Shown here one piece after another: positions 17,889-26,387 of a DNA stretch of 64,000 nucleotides. Origin of the DNA: Pararhizobium sp. GTDB taxonomy: Bacteria > Pseudomonadota > Alphaproteobacteria > Rhizobiales > Rhizobiaceae. The translations under genes were made by a program, and so were the position numbers. The DNA lies in the NCBI GenBank assembly GCA_017794825.1, contig CP051237.1, forward strand, positions 620,001 through 684,000. Reading direction: 5' to 3'. The number at the start of each line of letters is the position of its first letter. Positions within the stretch are counted from its first letter, which is position 1. The notes under the pieces were generated by a model. That model was not told where the DNA came from. It did not search any database and saw only the letters and a program-made list of their open reading frames with translations.

Positions 17889-17928
17889 TTATTTTCGGAT
17901 AGCGAAAATAAATGCTCTATTCGAAAAT
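17889..17928 (-). promoter_or_regulatory. Three-half-site operator upstream of LigM-like gene
   Basis: A 23-bp perfect palindrome at 17889-17911 (arms TTATTTTCG and CGAAAATAA, 5-base spacer) plus another CGAAAAT at 17922-17928. Read toward the demethylase gene this gives ATTTTCG, then 19 bp on, ATTTTCG-N5-CGAAAAT, the same arrangement as at 11845-11881. The dyad ends 73 bases before the ATG. The remainder of the gap up to the LysR stop at 18005 shows nothing else. Confidence 0.6.
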
Positions 17929-18004
17929 TAATAGCTATTGCGCGAGCAGTCAACGCCTTTCAGCCCTATCAAGCGCCGGAATAGCCGAAAGCCGCCCTTT
18001 GGAG

Positions 18005-18925
18005 TCAATTCCCGTTCAGAGCTTCCAGAATCATCTTGTGGCATCGCGTGGTCATGAAATCGATGAACAGACGCAGCTTGGGATCCTGGAAATCCTTGTG
18101 CGGGTAGATGACGGCGAGCTGGGCCGGCACTGGAGGCGTATCCGTCAATACTTCGACGAGCCGACCCTCCTTGAGATGTCCCTGCACTTCGAAACGAGGA
18201 CGGTTCGCGATGCCGTGGCCTTCCAGCGCCCAGGCCAGAAGCACGTCGCCGTCATCGGAATCGAAGACGCCGCGCACATCGATCTTGCTGACGCCGTCCG
18301 GCGTCTGCAGCGTCCATGCATGTTCCGTCGAGCCGGGAAACCGCAAAAGCAGGCAATTGTGATTTCCCTTGGCCAGTTCGTCCGTCGTCGCCGGCGCGCC
18401 GTGTTTCTTCAGATAGGCCGGCGACGCGCAAAGCACCCGTTCGCACTCCATGATCGAACGCATGCGCAGGCTGGAGTCCTCGATCACGCCAAGGCGAAAT
18501 GCAAGGTCAATCCGTTCCTTGAGGATATCGACATTGTGGTCGGAAAGCCGCAGGCGAACCTCGATGTCGGGGTAAAGATCGTGAAACGCCGGTATGCCGG
18601 AGGCGATGTAACGACGGCCGAAACCAAGCGGCGCGCTGACCCGGATCGTCCCCTTGGGCTTGCCGGAGACCGAAGCGATAGAGGCTTCGGCGTCGTCCAC
18701 CGCCTGGATGATGCGGTTGGCGCCCTTGTAGAAGATCTGCCCGTGCTCGGTCGGCGTCAGCTGTCGCGTGGTGCGGTTGAAAAGGCGGACGCCGAGATAT
18801 TTCTCCAGCTCCTTCACGCGATTGCTGGCGACAGCGGGTGAAATGCGCATGTCGCGGCCTGCCGCGGAAAGGTTGCCGAGTTCGACGACGCGAACGAAGA
18901 CTTTTATATTTTCAAAGTATGACAT
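18005..18925 (-). CDS. LysR-family transcriptional regulator
   Basis: A 306-aa regulator. The N-terminal winged helix (residues 1-60) contains FVRVVELGNLSAAGRDM, ISPAVASNRVKELEKYLG and RLFNRTTRQLTPTEHG. The rest is a LysR-type effector domain, with VSAPLGFGRRYI near residue 96. It lies divergent from puuD with a dyad between them, so control of puuD-guaD is likely. It is also just upstream of the LigM-like gene, whose operator contains a LysR-like T-N11-A dyad, so either or both may be targets. Confidence 0.9.
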   Translation of the reverse strand: MSYFENIKVFVRVVELGNLSAAGRDMRISPAVASNRVKELEKYLGVRLFNRTTRQLTPTEHGQIFYKGANRIIQAVDDAEASIASVSGKPKGTIRVSAPLGFGRRYIASGIPAFHDLYPDIEVRLRLSDHNVDILKERIDLAFRLGVIEDSSLRMRSIMECERVLCASPAYLKKHGAPATTDELAKGNHNCLLLRFPGSTEHAWTLQTPDGVSKIDVRGVFDSDDGDVLLAWALEGHGIANRPRFEVQGHLKEGRLVEVLTDTPPVPAQLAVIYPHKDFQDPKLRLFIDFMTTRCHKMILEALNGN

Positions 18926-18956
18926 GGGTAGACCATATGATTTAGCAGTTTTTTTT

Positions 18957-18977
18957 GAAAGTCATCATTGGACTTTC
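18957..18977. promoter_or_regulatory. Dyad between lysR and puuD
   Basis: Perfect inverted repeat GAAAGTC / GACTTTC with a 7-base spacer, 32 bases upstream of the LysR start and 59 bases upstream of the puuD start. The size and position fit a LysR-type recognition site controlling both genes. It follows a run of eight T residues on the plus strand. Confidence 0.5.
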
Positions 18978-19036
18978 CTCTTTTCAACCGCGTCGCTGCC
19001 CTGCACAATAACCAAAACTGCCGGGGACGATATTTC

Positions 19037-20278
19037 ATGTACGATTTCGCCGTCGCCTGGGAATGGCTTGCTTTCGCTGCACGCTGGCTGCACGTGATCA
19101 CCGCCATTGCCTGGATCGGATCTTCCTTCTACTTCATCGCGCTCGATCTTGGGCTGCAGCATCGTCCAGGCCTGCCGGAAGGCGTTTCCGGAGAGGAATG
19201 GCAGGTGCATGGCGGTGGCTTCTACAATATGCGCAAATACCTGGTGGCGCCGCCGGAGATGCCCGAGCATCTGACGTGGTTCAAATGGGAGTCCTACACG
19301 ACATGGCTGTCCGGTTTCGCGATGCTGTGCATCGTCTATTACGCCGGCGCCGATCTTTACCTTATCGATCCCAATGTGATGGATATCTCGGTCCCTGTGG
19401 CGATCCTGATCTCGCTCGCCTCCATCGCATTCGGCTGGATCGCTTACGACTTCATCTGCAAGACGTTCGTCAACTACAGCAACACGATCCTGATGGTGTT
19501 CCTGTACGTTTTGCTGGTGGCCATGGCCTGGGCCTATACGGAGGTTTTCACAGGACGCGCCGCGCTCCTGCATCTGGGCGCATTCACCGCCACCATCATG
19601 AGCGCGAACGTCTTCTTCATCATTATCCCGAACCAGAAGATCGTGGTGGCTGACCTGATCGCGGGCAAGACGCCTGATCCGATCTACGGCAAGATCGCCA
19701 AGCAGCGTTCGACGCACAACAACTACCTGACCCTGCCGGTCATCTTCCTGATGCTGTCGAACCATTATCCGCTGGCCTTTGCGACGGAATACAACTGGAT
19801 CATCGCCTCCCTCGTCTTCCTGATGGGCGTCACCATCCGCCACTGGTTCAACACGCGTCACGCGCGCCAGGGCAGCCCGACCTGGACCTGGCTGGTCACG
19901 GTGATCATCTTCATCGTCATCATCTGGCTGTCCTCATCACCGAAGCTGAGCGACATGGACGCAGAAGGCGAGACTTCGGTTCCGGCCACCTATCAGCGTT
20001 TTGCTGACAATGCGCATTTCCCGGCGGTGAAAGACATTGTGCTCTCGCGCTGCTCCATGTGCCATTCAAACGAACCGGTCTGGCAGGGCGTCAACTTCCC
20101 GCCCAAGGGCGTTCTTCTGGAAAGCGACGCCGAAATCGCCGCCCATGCGCGCGAGATCTATTTTCAGGCCGGCCGCACCAACGCCATGCCTCCGGCCAAT
20201 GTCACCGAAATTGCACCGGACGAGCGCGAAATCCTCGTCGCATGGTTCGAGACATCGGTGCGCGGCGACAGGGAATAG
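19037..20278 (+). CDS. puuD: Membrane-bound urate oxidase PuuD with cytochrome c domain
   Basis: Oxidises urate to 5-hydroxyisourate at the inner membrane, passing electrons to the respiratory chain. The 413-aa protein has several membrane helices (first segment AARWLHVITAIAWIGSSFYF) in the urate hydroxylase domain. From about residue 320 there is a soluble C-terminal domain with the c-type heme motif CSMCH. ATG at 19037 is chosen because the upstream extension lacks a family match and crosses the promoter. It is followed by guaD after two bases. No soluble uricase is seen; PuuD fills that role. Confidence 0.93.
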   Translation: MYDFAVAWEWLAFAARWLHVITAIAWIGSSFYFIALDLGLQHRPGLPEGVSGEEWQVHGGGFYNMRKYLVAPPEMPEHLTWFKWESYTTWLSGFAMLCIVYYAGADLYLIDPNVMDISVPVAILISLASIAFGWIAYDFICKTFVNYSNTILMVFLYVLLVAMAWAYTEVFTGRAALLHLGAFTATIMSANVFFIIIPNQKIVVADLIAGKTPDPIYGKIAKQRSTHNNYLTLPVIFLMLSNHYPLAFATEYNWIIASLVFLMGVTIRHWFNTRHARQGSPTWTWLVTVIIFIVIIWLSSSPKLSDMDAEGETSVPATYQRFADNAHFPAVKDIVLSRCSMCHSNEPVWQGVNFPPKGVLLESDAEIAAHAREIYFQAGRTNAMPPANVTEIAPDEREILVAWFETSVRGDRE

Positions 20279-20280
20279 AC

Positions 20281-21597
20281 GTGACCGAAAAACTCATTCG
20301 CGCTCGCCTGCTGTCGTTCTGGCGGCAGCCAGCGTCGGCCGACGACGCCGACGCCTACGCCTATCACGAAGACGGGGCGCTGCTGATCCGCGACGGTCTG
20401 ATCGCAGCAGCCGGCGATCATGCGGACGTCGCCGGGAGCGCCTCGCCCGAAACGCCTGTCGTCGACCACCGGCCGCATATCGTGATGCCGGGTTTTATCG
20501 ACCCGCACATTCACCTGCCGCAGATGCAGGTCATCGGTTCCTATGCTCCGGCGCTGCTTGAATGGCTCAACACGTACGTCTTCGTCGAGGAACAGCGCTT
20601 CCGCGATCCGGCCCATGCGCAGCGCATCGCGGCGCGCTTTCTGGACGAACTCACCCGCCACGGCACCACGACCGCGGTCGCCTATTGCTCGGTGCACAAG
20701 GCGTCGGCCGAGGCGTTTTTCGCCGAAAGCCACCGCCGCAACATGCGCATGGTCGGCGGCAAGGTGATGATGGACCGCAACGCGCCGCCGGAACTACGCG
20801 ACACGCCTCAGAGCGGCTATGACGACACGAAGGCGATCATCGAACAATGGAACGGCGTCGGGCGGCAGCATGTCGCCATCACGCCGCGCTTCGCGATCAC
20901 CTCGACGCCGGAGCAGATGGAGATGGCGTCGGCGCTGCGGCGCGAATATCCCGACCTCCTGCTGCAGACGCATTTGTCGGAGAACCTGGCGGAGATCGAG
21001 TTCACCAAGGAACTCTATCCGTCCGCGAAGGACTATTTCGACGTCTACGAACATTACGGACTTGCCGGCGAAAAGAGCCTGTTCGGTCACTGCATACATT
21101 TGAGCGAGCGCGAGGCCGACGCCATGGCCGAAAGCGGCTCCGTCGCCGTGTTCTGCCCGACCTCGAACATGTTCCTCGGCAGCGGGCTCTTTCCGTTGAC
21201 GACGCTGGACGAGCGCGAGAAGCGCGTGCGCGTAGCCATTGCGACCGATGTCGGCGGCGGCACGAACTATTCGATGCTGAGGACAGCCGACGAGGGGTAC
21301 AAGGTCCTGCAATTGCAGGGGCAGAGAATGACGCCGCTCGAAAGTTTCTGGCGGCTGACGCGCGGCAATGCGGAAGCGCTGTCGCTTGATCAGCAGATCG
21401 GATCGCTGGAGCCCGGTCTCGACGCCGATCTCGTCGTGCTGGACGCCGCTGCCACCCCAGCCATGAAATTGCGCATGGAAACCGTGACAGATCTCTCGGA
21501 GGAACTGTTCCTGATGCAGACGCTCGGCGACGACCGCACGGTCGTCGAGACCTATATCGCCGGAGAACCGGCGAAAAGCGCTCTCGTCACGGAGTGA
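20281..21597 (+). CDS. guaD: Guanine deaminase GuaD
   Basis: Hydrolyses guanine to xanthine and ammonia (EC 3.5.4.3), feeding XdhAB and then PuuD. The amidohydrolase motif PGFIDPHIHLPQMQVIG lies near residue 75, LLQTHLSEN and FGHCIHLSE near 230-270, and ATDVGGGTNYSML near 320. These are typical of GuaD. The start is GTG at 20281, two bases after the puuD stop; the longer open frame overlaps puuD and is not homologous. Length is 438 aa, normal. Confidence 0.95.
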   Translation: MTEKLIRARLLSFWRQPASADDADAYAYHEDGALLIRDGLIAAAGDHADVAGSASPETPVVDHRPHIVMPGFIDPHIHLPQMQVIGSYAPALLEWLNTYVFVEEQRFRDPAHAQRIAARFLDELTRHGTTTAVAYCSVHKASAEAFFAESHRRNMRMVGGKVMMDRNAPPELRDTPQSGYDDTKAIIEQWNGVGRQHVAITPRFAITSTPEQMEMASALRREYPDLLLQTHLSENLAEIEFTKELYPSAKDYFDVYEHYGLAGEKSLFGHCIHLSEREADAMAESGSVAVFCPTSNMFLGSGLFPLTTLDEREKRVRVAIATDVGGGTNYSMLRTADEGYKVLQLQGQRMTPLESFWRLTRGNAEALSLDQQIGSLEPGLDADLVVLDAAATPAMKLRMETVTDLSEELFLMQTLGDDRTVVETYIAGEPAKSALVTE

Positions 21598-21681
21598 CCG
21601 GGTTCGCCGGCAGGCCTGTTTCTTCGACCCGGCAAATCAGATACATCACATGGTAATTACGTCGAAGCGAATGGATTCAAA

Positions 21682-22251
21682 GTGGCGGACACTATCGGCA
21701 AAGCGGCAAACGGCGAAGACCGTATCGGTCGACTGACAGCGAACTGGGTCTATGGCGCGCTGCCGATGGCCGTGTTGCTCATCCTGTTCGCTCCCTTCGT
21801 CGAAGGCGTCGCCCTGCCCGTCTACCTCGCCCTGCCGATCTACATGTTGCACCAGTACGAAGAGCACGACGCCGACCGCTTCCGTAAAAGTATCAACCGC
21901 ATGCTCGGACCGAAGGCGCGAGGGATGTCACACGCCTCGGTCTGGATCATCAACGTGATCTTCGTGTGGTTCCTGCTGCTCGCCGTCTTTTTCGCCGCGT
22001 CAGTCGATCCCGGCTGGGGCGTTGTCGCGGCCTATCTTATGGCGATCAACGCGCTGGTGCATATTGTTGTCGCGATCCGCGCACGGCAATACAATCCCGG
22101 CCTCGTCACGGCCATTCTTCTGTTCCTGCCGCTTTCGGCCTGGATCTTCGCCGCCCAGCCGGCGAGCCTTGCACAATACCTGGCCGGCGCCGTCCTTATC
22201 ATCGCCCTGCACGCGGCCATCGCATTCCGGGCGACGCGGCCTGTGCGGTAA
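21682..22251 (+). CDS. HXXEE-domain membrane protein
   Basis: A 189-aa protein with about five hydrophobic helices. Near residue 56 it carries HQYEEHDADRFR, which matches the HxxEE signature of a membrane family of unknown function. The likely start is GTG at 21682; no ATG suits. It follows guaD by 84 bp on the same strand and could be in that operon, but no link with purines is known to me. Function unassigned. Confidence 0.7.
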   Translation: MADTIGKAANGEDRIGRLTANWVYGALPMAVLLILFAPFVEGVALPVYLALPIYMLHQYEEHDADRFRKSINRMLGPKARGMSHASVWIINVIFVWFLLLAVFFAASVDPGWGVVAAYLMAINALVHIVVAIRARQYNPGLVTAILLFLPLSAWIFAAQPASLAQYLAGAVLIIALHAAIAFRATRPVR

Positions 22252-22311
22252 GCTGACCCATCTGAAGAACCGTTTCTCGAAACTCGCTGGTCAAAAACAG
22301 TTAGTTAAAGC

Positions 22312-22365
22312 CACTTAATTAAGTGTAGTCGCTATTTAAATCACAGGCCAATTGCTTAAATAAGC
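22312..22365. repeat. Palindromes in AT-rich gap between convergent genes
   Basis: The 167-bp gap after the HXXEE gene is AT-rich. It contains a perfect 14-bp palindrome CACTTAATTAAGTG (22312-22325) and a short inverted repeat GCTTA-AA-TAAGC (22354-22365). It lies between convergent genes, so a promoter operator is unlikely; termination or a protein-binding site is possible. No gene is seen here. Confidence 0.35.
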
Positions 22366-22418
22366 ACCAACATTCTGCTCATAAACAACAGCATTTTTGG
22401 GCGGTAGCCTCCACAAGC

Positions 22419-23771
22419 TCACACCACCCAGGGCGACGTGTCGTTCGTGGGCTCCGGTCCGCCAGGCCGGACGCCGGAGTGCTCCGGTGTGCTGAAGCGG
22501 TCGTAATAGGCGGAGATACGATCACGGAAGGATCGGCAAAGCTCATCGTGATCGGCGGCTATATCGGTCTCCTCGCGTGGATCGACCATCAGATCGAAAA
22601 GCCGGACCGTGCCCGTATCCAGCCATTCGATGCATTTGTAGCGCCCGTCCCTCGCCATGCGCGTTGTTCCGTATTCGCAGAACTGAATGCCGCGCCAGTC
22701 AGGCGCAACGTCGCCCTCAAGAACGCCCAGGAAAGACCGGCCGGCATAATCAACGTCCGGCGGCGGATTGACGCCTGCGGCGTCAAGCAGCGTTTGAAAC
22801 AGATCCAGATGATCGACGAATTCGGTTCGCCGCTGCCCCTTCTCCACGCCTGGCCCTGAGATGATCAGGGGAATACGGATTGTCTCTTCCACCATGTTGA
22901 GCGGCAGGGTGCCGTTGCCCTTGCCCCATATGCCGTGGTGACTGCAGTTTAGGCCGTGATCGGAAGTATAGACGATCAGAGTGTCGTCGCGCACGCCTTC
23001 GGCGTCGAGAACATCGAGAAGCCGGCCGACGCCCTCGTCGATCGCCGTCACCGAGGCGTAATACTGGGCCAGCGCCTCGCGCTGGTTCGAACGATCGATC
23101 AGATCCCTGGACTCCAGGTTCTGGACGCCGAATGGATAAGTTTCCCCATGCGGCAGTTCTGCGAAATCGTGGCCGCGGTAGCGATCGACCAGACGCTCGG
23201 GATGACCTTCCCACGCACTGTGCGTGGAGACGTGACCGACCACGAGGAAAAACGGCCGTTCAGCATCGCGCTTCTGAAGAAAATCGACCGCCGCATCCGT
23301 GATGACTTCGGCTTTGGAGCCCGCGATGGTGACGATCTCGCCGTCCTTGCAATACCGCGCGGGACCGGTCGCATCGATCGGATAGTCGCCCGCGAGCGCT
23401 CCCCAGTGCTCGAAGCCCCTTGCCGGTGTCGTATCGTTTCCGAGATGCCACTTGCCGACCAGACCCGTCTCGTATCCGGCGGACCGGAGCAGTTCAGGCG
23501 CCGTTTCCTGACCTGACAACCAGTCCCGCCCGAAACGCTTCGGCGCATTGTCGAGATAGTCATGAACGCCATGCTGCGAAGCCGTGCGGCCAGTCAGAAA
23601 ACAGGCCCGCGCCGGAGAGCACACCGGCGTCGGCGTGAAGGCGTTTTCCATCACCGCGCCCGTTCGGGCGAGGTAATCGAGATTGGGCGTTTCCACGCCC
23701 GGATTTCCCGACGAGCCGAGCGCCCACTGACCGTGATCGTCGGTCAGGAATACGACGATGTTCGGCGCCAT
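22419..23771 (-). CDS. Cytoplasmic type I sulfatase
   Basis: Formylglycine-dependent sulfatase of 450 aa. The N-terminus has the metal-binding pair D11-D12 in FLTDDHGQ. The maturation site is CSPAR with C51 to be converted to formylglycine, followed by CFLTGRTASQHG. VGKWHLGN and YTSDHG supply later active-site residues. There is no signal peptide, so it acts inside the cell. It starts 1 base after the ABC permease stop and is probably the last gene of the leftward IclR-ABC-sulfatase operon. The natural sulfate ester is unknown. Confidence 0.88.
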   Translation of the reverse strand: MAPNIVVFLTDDHGQWALGSSGNPGVETPNLDYLARTGAVMENAFTPTPVCSPARACFLTGRTASQHGVHDYLDNAPKRFGRDWLSGQETAPELLRSAGYETGLVGKWHLGNDTTPARGFEHWGALAGDYPIDATGPARYCKDGEIVTIAGSKAEVITDAAVDFLQKRDAERPFFLVVGHVSTHSAWEGHPERLVDRYRGHDFAELPHGETYPFGVQNLESRDLIDRSNQREALAQYYASVTAIDEGVGRLLDVLDAEGVRDDTLIVYTSDHGLNCSHHGIWGKGNGTLPLNMVEETIRIPLIISGPGVEKGQRRTEFVDHLDLFQTLLDAAGVNPPPDVDYAGRSFLGVLEGDVAPDWRGIQFCEYGTTRMARDGRYKCIEWLDTGTVRLFDLMVDPREETDIAADHDELCRSFRDRISAYYDRFSTPEHSGVRPGGPEPTNDTSPWVV

Positions 23772-23772
23772 G

Positions 23773-24588
23773 TCAGTAGTTGGCCGTTTCGCGGACGTAG
23801 CGGCGCAGCCAGCGCCGACCGATGACCTTCCAGGCGTAGTCGGTCAAAAGCCCGAAGAAACCCAGCAGAAAAATCCCGACGAACATCCAGTCTATCCGGA
23901 AATAGAGTTTCGACGTCCAGATCAGGTAGCCGAGGCCCGATTCCGCCGCAAGCATTTCCACCGCGACGATGACCAGGAATGAGCCGGCGAGCGCCAGCCG
24001 CATCCCGACATACATGGAGGGCACGGCGGCAGGCACCGTGACGAACCAGAAGATCTGCCAGGCCGACGCGCCCAGCGTCTCGGCAGCGAGCTTCTTGTTC
24101 TTGTGCGTTGTCACCACGCCGGTCGCGGTGTTGATGACGACGATGAAGCCGGTCGAATACATCACCAGCAGTATCTTCGACACCTCGCCTACGCCGAACC
24201 AGACGAGGAACAGCGTGGTGAGCGCCAGCGCCGGGATGAAGCGCAGGAAGTGGATGTAGGGGTCGAATATCTGCCGCACCGGCATATAGCTGCCGATGAT
24301 CAGTCCGAGCGGAATCGCCACGAGACTGCCCAGGATAAAGCCCGTGAGGATACGGAACAGGCTGATGGCGATATGCTGGAACAGCAAGCCGCGCTCGATC
24401 AGTTCAATTGCACCTGCGACAATGGCGCTGACAGGCGGAAGAAAGAACGGATCGATGAAATAGCGCGCGGCGATCTCCCAGACGATCAGTCCGAAGACGA
24501 CCGAGAGGAAGGAGATCCAGAAGCCGGCGATCCAGCGCCCGAACGGGGTCTTTTTCGGAGGCGTTGATTCTGTTGTATCTACGACCAT
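23773..24588 (-). CDS. ABC transporter permease (SsuC/TauC type)
   Basis: Inner-membrane permease of 271 aa with about six helices and the binding-protein-dependent transport domain. The coupling-loop region around ETLGASAWQIFWFVTVPAAVPS matches the EAAxxxGA-type motif of nitrate/sulfonate/taurine importers. Its ATG overlaps the end of the ATPase gene by 10 bases. With the neighbouring ATPase and receptor it forms a complete importer. The surrounding sulfatase genes point to a sulfate ester or sulfonate. Confidence 0.9.
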   Translation of the reverse strand: MVVDTTESTPPKKTPFGRWIAGFWISFLSVVFGLIVWEIAARYFIDPFFLPPVSAIVAGAIELIERGLLFQHIAISLFRILTGFILGSLVAIPLGLIIGSYMPVRQIFDPYIHFLRFIPALALTTLFLVWFGVGEVSKILLVMYSTGFIVVINTATGVVTTHKNKKLAAETLGASAWQIFWFVTVPAAVPSMYVGMRLALAGSFLVIVAVEMLAAESGLGYLIWTSKLYFRIDWMFVGIFLLGFFGLLTDYAWKVIGRRWLRRYVRETANY

Positions 24589-25349
24589 ACCTTGGTCACC
24601 TCTTCCTCGATATCCTTCGAAAGCCGGTCCAGCAGGTCGATATATGTCGGATCGGTCTGGTCGCGGGGATAGGACAGCGGAACCTCGTATTCGTGCTTGA
24701 TGCCGGCCCGCGGTCCCGCCGACATGAGCAGTATGCGCTGGCCGAGATTGAGCGCCTCGCGAATGTCGTGCGTCACGTAGATCGCGGTGCGCTTGACCTC
24801 CGACCAGATGGTAACGAGCTGGGTCTGCAGCATCTGCCGGGTCTGGGCGTCGAGCGCCGCAAACGGCTCGTCCATCAGCATGATCTCGGGACGCATGGCG
24901 AGCATGCGGGCGATCTGCACTCGCTGCTTCATGCCGCCCGACAATTCGTCAGGCAGCTTGTCCACATGGCCGGAAAGGTTGACCATGCGCAATGCTTCGT
25001 CGGCCTGCCGTTTGCGGTCGGCGTCCGAAACCTTGTTCATGCGCAGACCGAATTCCACATTGCCCCGAACCGTCAGCCACTGGAACAGCGCGCTGTCGAG
25101 GTCCTGGAAAACCATCCCCCGGTCCTTGCCAGGACCGGTCACGGTCTTGCCGGCGACCTTCACCTCGCCTGTCGTCGGCTTGTCGAATCCGGCGATCAGC
25201 TTCAGCAAGGTCGACTTCCCGCAGCCGCTCGGTCCGAGCAGGATGAGGAACTCGCCGTCCGGTACGGTAAGATCCACATCCGCCAGGACAGGAACGCCGC
25301 TTGTCCCGCCGTCATAGGCGAAGGAAACCCGTGTCATTTCAATCGTCAT
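24579..25349 (-). CDS. ABC transporter ATP-binding protein (SsuB/TauB type)
   Basis: A 256-aa ATPase. Walker A is GPSGCGKST, the signature is LSGGMKQRVQIARM, Walker B is IMLMDEPFAALD and the switch histidine is in YVTHDI. The motif set is that of the nitrate/sulfonate/taurine ATPase group. It lies between the receptor and permease genes on the same strand. Confidence 0.92.
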   Translation of the reverse strand: MTIEMTRVSFAYDGGTSGVPVLADVDLTVPDGEFLILLGPSGCGKSTLLKLIAGFDKPTTGEVKVAGKTVTGPGKDRGMVFQDLDSALFQWLTVRGNVEFGLRMNKVSDADRKRQADEALRMVNLSGHVDKLPDELSGGMKQRVQIARMLAMRPEIMLMDEPFAALDAQTRQMLQTQLVTIWSEVKRTAIYVTHDIREALNLGQRILLMSAGPRAGIKHEYEVPLSYPRDQTDPTYIDLLDRLSKDIEEEVTKVWS

Positions 25350-25383
25350 GTTTGTCTCCGGCGGGACAGTTCTACTGGCTCGA

Positions 25384-26364
25384 CTACTTCTGCAGCATCG
25401 GATCGACTTCGACGCCCGGAACGGCTTCCGTCAGGGCGCCTGCATCGAACTGGGCGGTGAAGTCGTAGGGCTCGATCTTTCCGGCGGCGACGAGGAAGTC
25501 GTACTTCGCCTTCAGGCTGGACATCGGCGCGCTGCCGAAGCTGAGACCATAACGCTGCTGCTGAACGACATTCTTGATCTGCGCAGCGTCGCCGCCGACC
25601 GTCTTGGCGATCAGGGCGACCGCTTCATCGAGATCGGACTCCATGTATTCGGAGGCCTTCTGGAAGGCGCGAAGGGTCTTGGCGACCGTTTCCTGGTGGC
25701 TGTCGTAATAGTCCTTCAGAACGACGAGCGGCGCGCTGGTGCTCTGGTTGACGATGCTGTCGTCGGCAATGAATTTCCATTTGTCATCGGCGTCCATGGT
25801 CGCAACGCCCTCGCCCCAGATCCAGGCTGCGTCTAGTCGTCCGGCCTTCATGGCGCCGACGATCTCGAACAGGCTGGTGAAGCCAACCATGTTCACGTCT
25901 TCTTCCGGATTGAGGCCGTTGTCGGAAAGATAGGTGCGGGTCACGAATTCCTGCGCCGTGCCGGTGGCCACACCGATATCCTTGCCCTTCAGGTCGCCTG
26001 GGATTTCGAGATCGGCCTTCGTGTAGAGCTTGTGCCAGCCGGGTAGCGGCTCGGCAATGATTGCCGGGGACATCAGCTTGCCGGCGGCGAAACGGGTGAG
26101 CAGCGGAAAGTCGATGATGACACCGAAATCGGCGTTGCCCGCAAGCACGGCGTCAACCGTGTCGACACCGTAGGAATAAGTCTGGACAACGGGTCGAATG
26201 CCCTCTTCTTCCAGGAAGCCCTTTTCGGCGGCCACGATTGCGAGCGAGCCCATTCCGTAGCCGTCTGTCGCGTAGCGCACAACTTCCTGGCCATTGGCGG
26301 CGGAGTAGGTTGCGACCATCGCGCCGACAGCCAGCGCGGCTCCGAGTAATCTGTTTTTCAACAT
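25384..26364 (-). CDS. ABC transporter substrate-binding protein (NMT1/TauA type)
   Basis: Periplasmic receptor of 326 aa. A signal peptide is evident (MLKNRLLGAALAVGAMVA, then TYSAANGQE). The mature part has the SsuA/NMT1 layout, with LAIVAAEKGFLEEEGI near residue 40, DLKGKDIGVATGTA near 125 and a mid-domain containing AWIWGEG. The related thiamine-precursor, taurine and sulfonate receptors make the ligand uncertain; the neighbouring sulfatases favour an organosulfur compound. Confidence 0.88.
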   Translation of the reverse strand: MLKNRLLGAALAVGAMVATYSAANGQEVVRYATDGYGMGSLAIVAAEKGFLEEEGIRPVVQTYSYGVDTVDAVLAGNADFGVIIDFPLLTRFAAGKLMSPAIIAEPLPGWHKLYTKADLEIPGDLKGKDIGVATGTAQEFVTRTYLSDNGLNPEEDVNMVGFTSLFEIVGAMKAGRLDAAWIWGEGVATMDADDKWKFIADDSIVNQSTSAPLVVLKDYYDSHQETVAKTLRAFQKASEYMESDLDEAVALIAKTVGGDAAQIKNVVQQQRYGLSFGSAPMSSLKAKYDFLVAAGKIEPYDFTAQFDAGALTEAVPGVEVDPMLQK

Positions 26365-26387
26365 GCCATGAGTTCCTTCTGGTTGGT

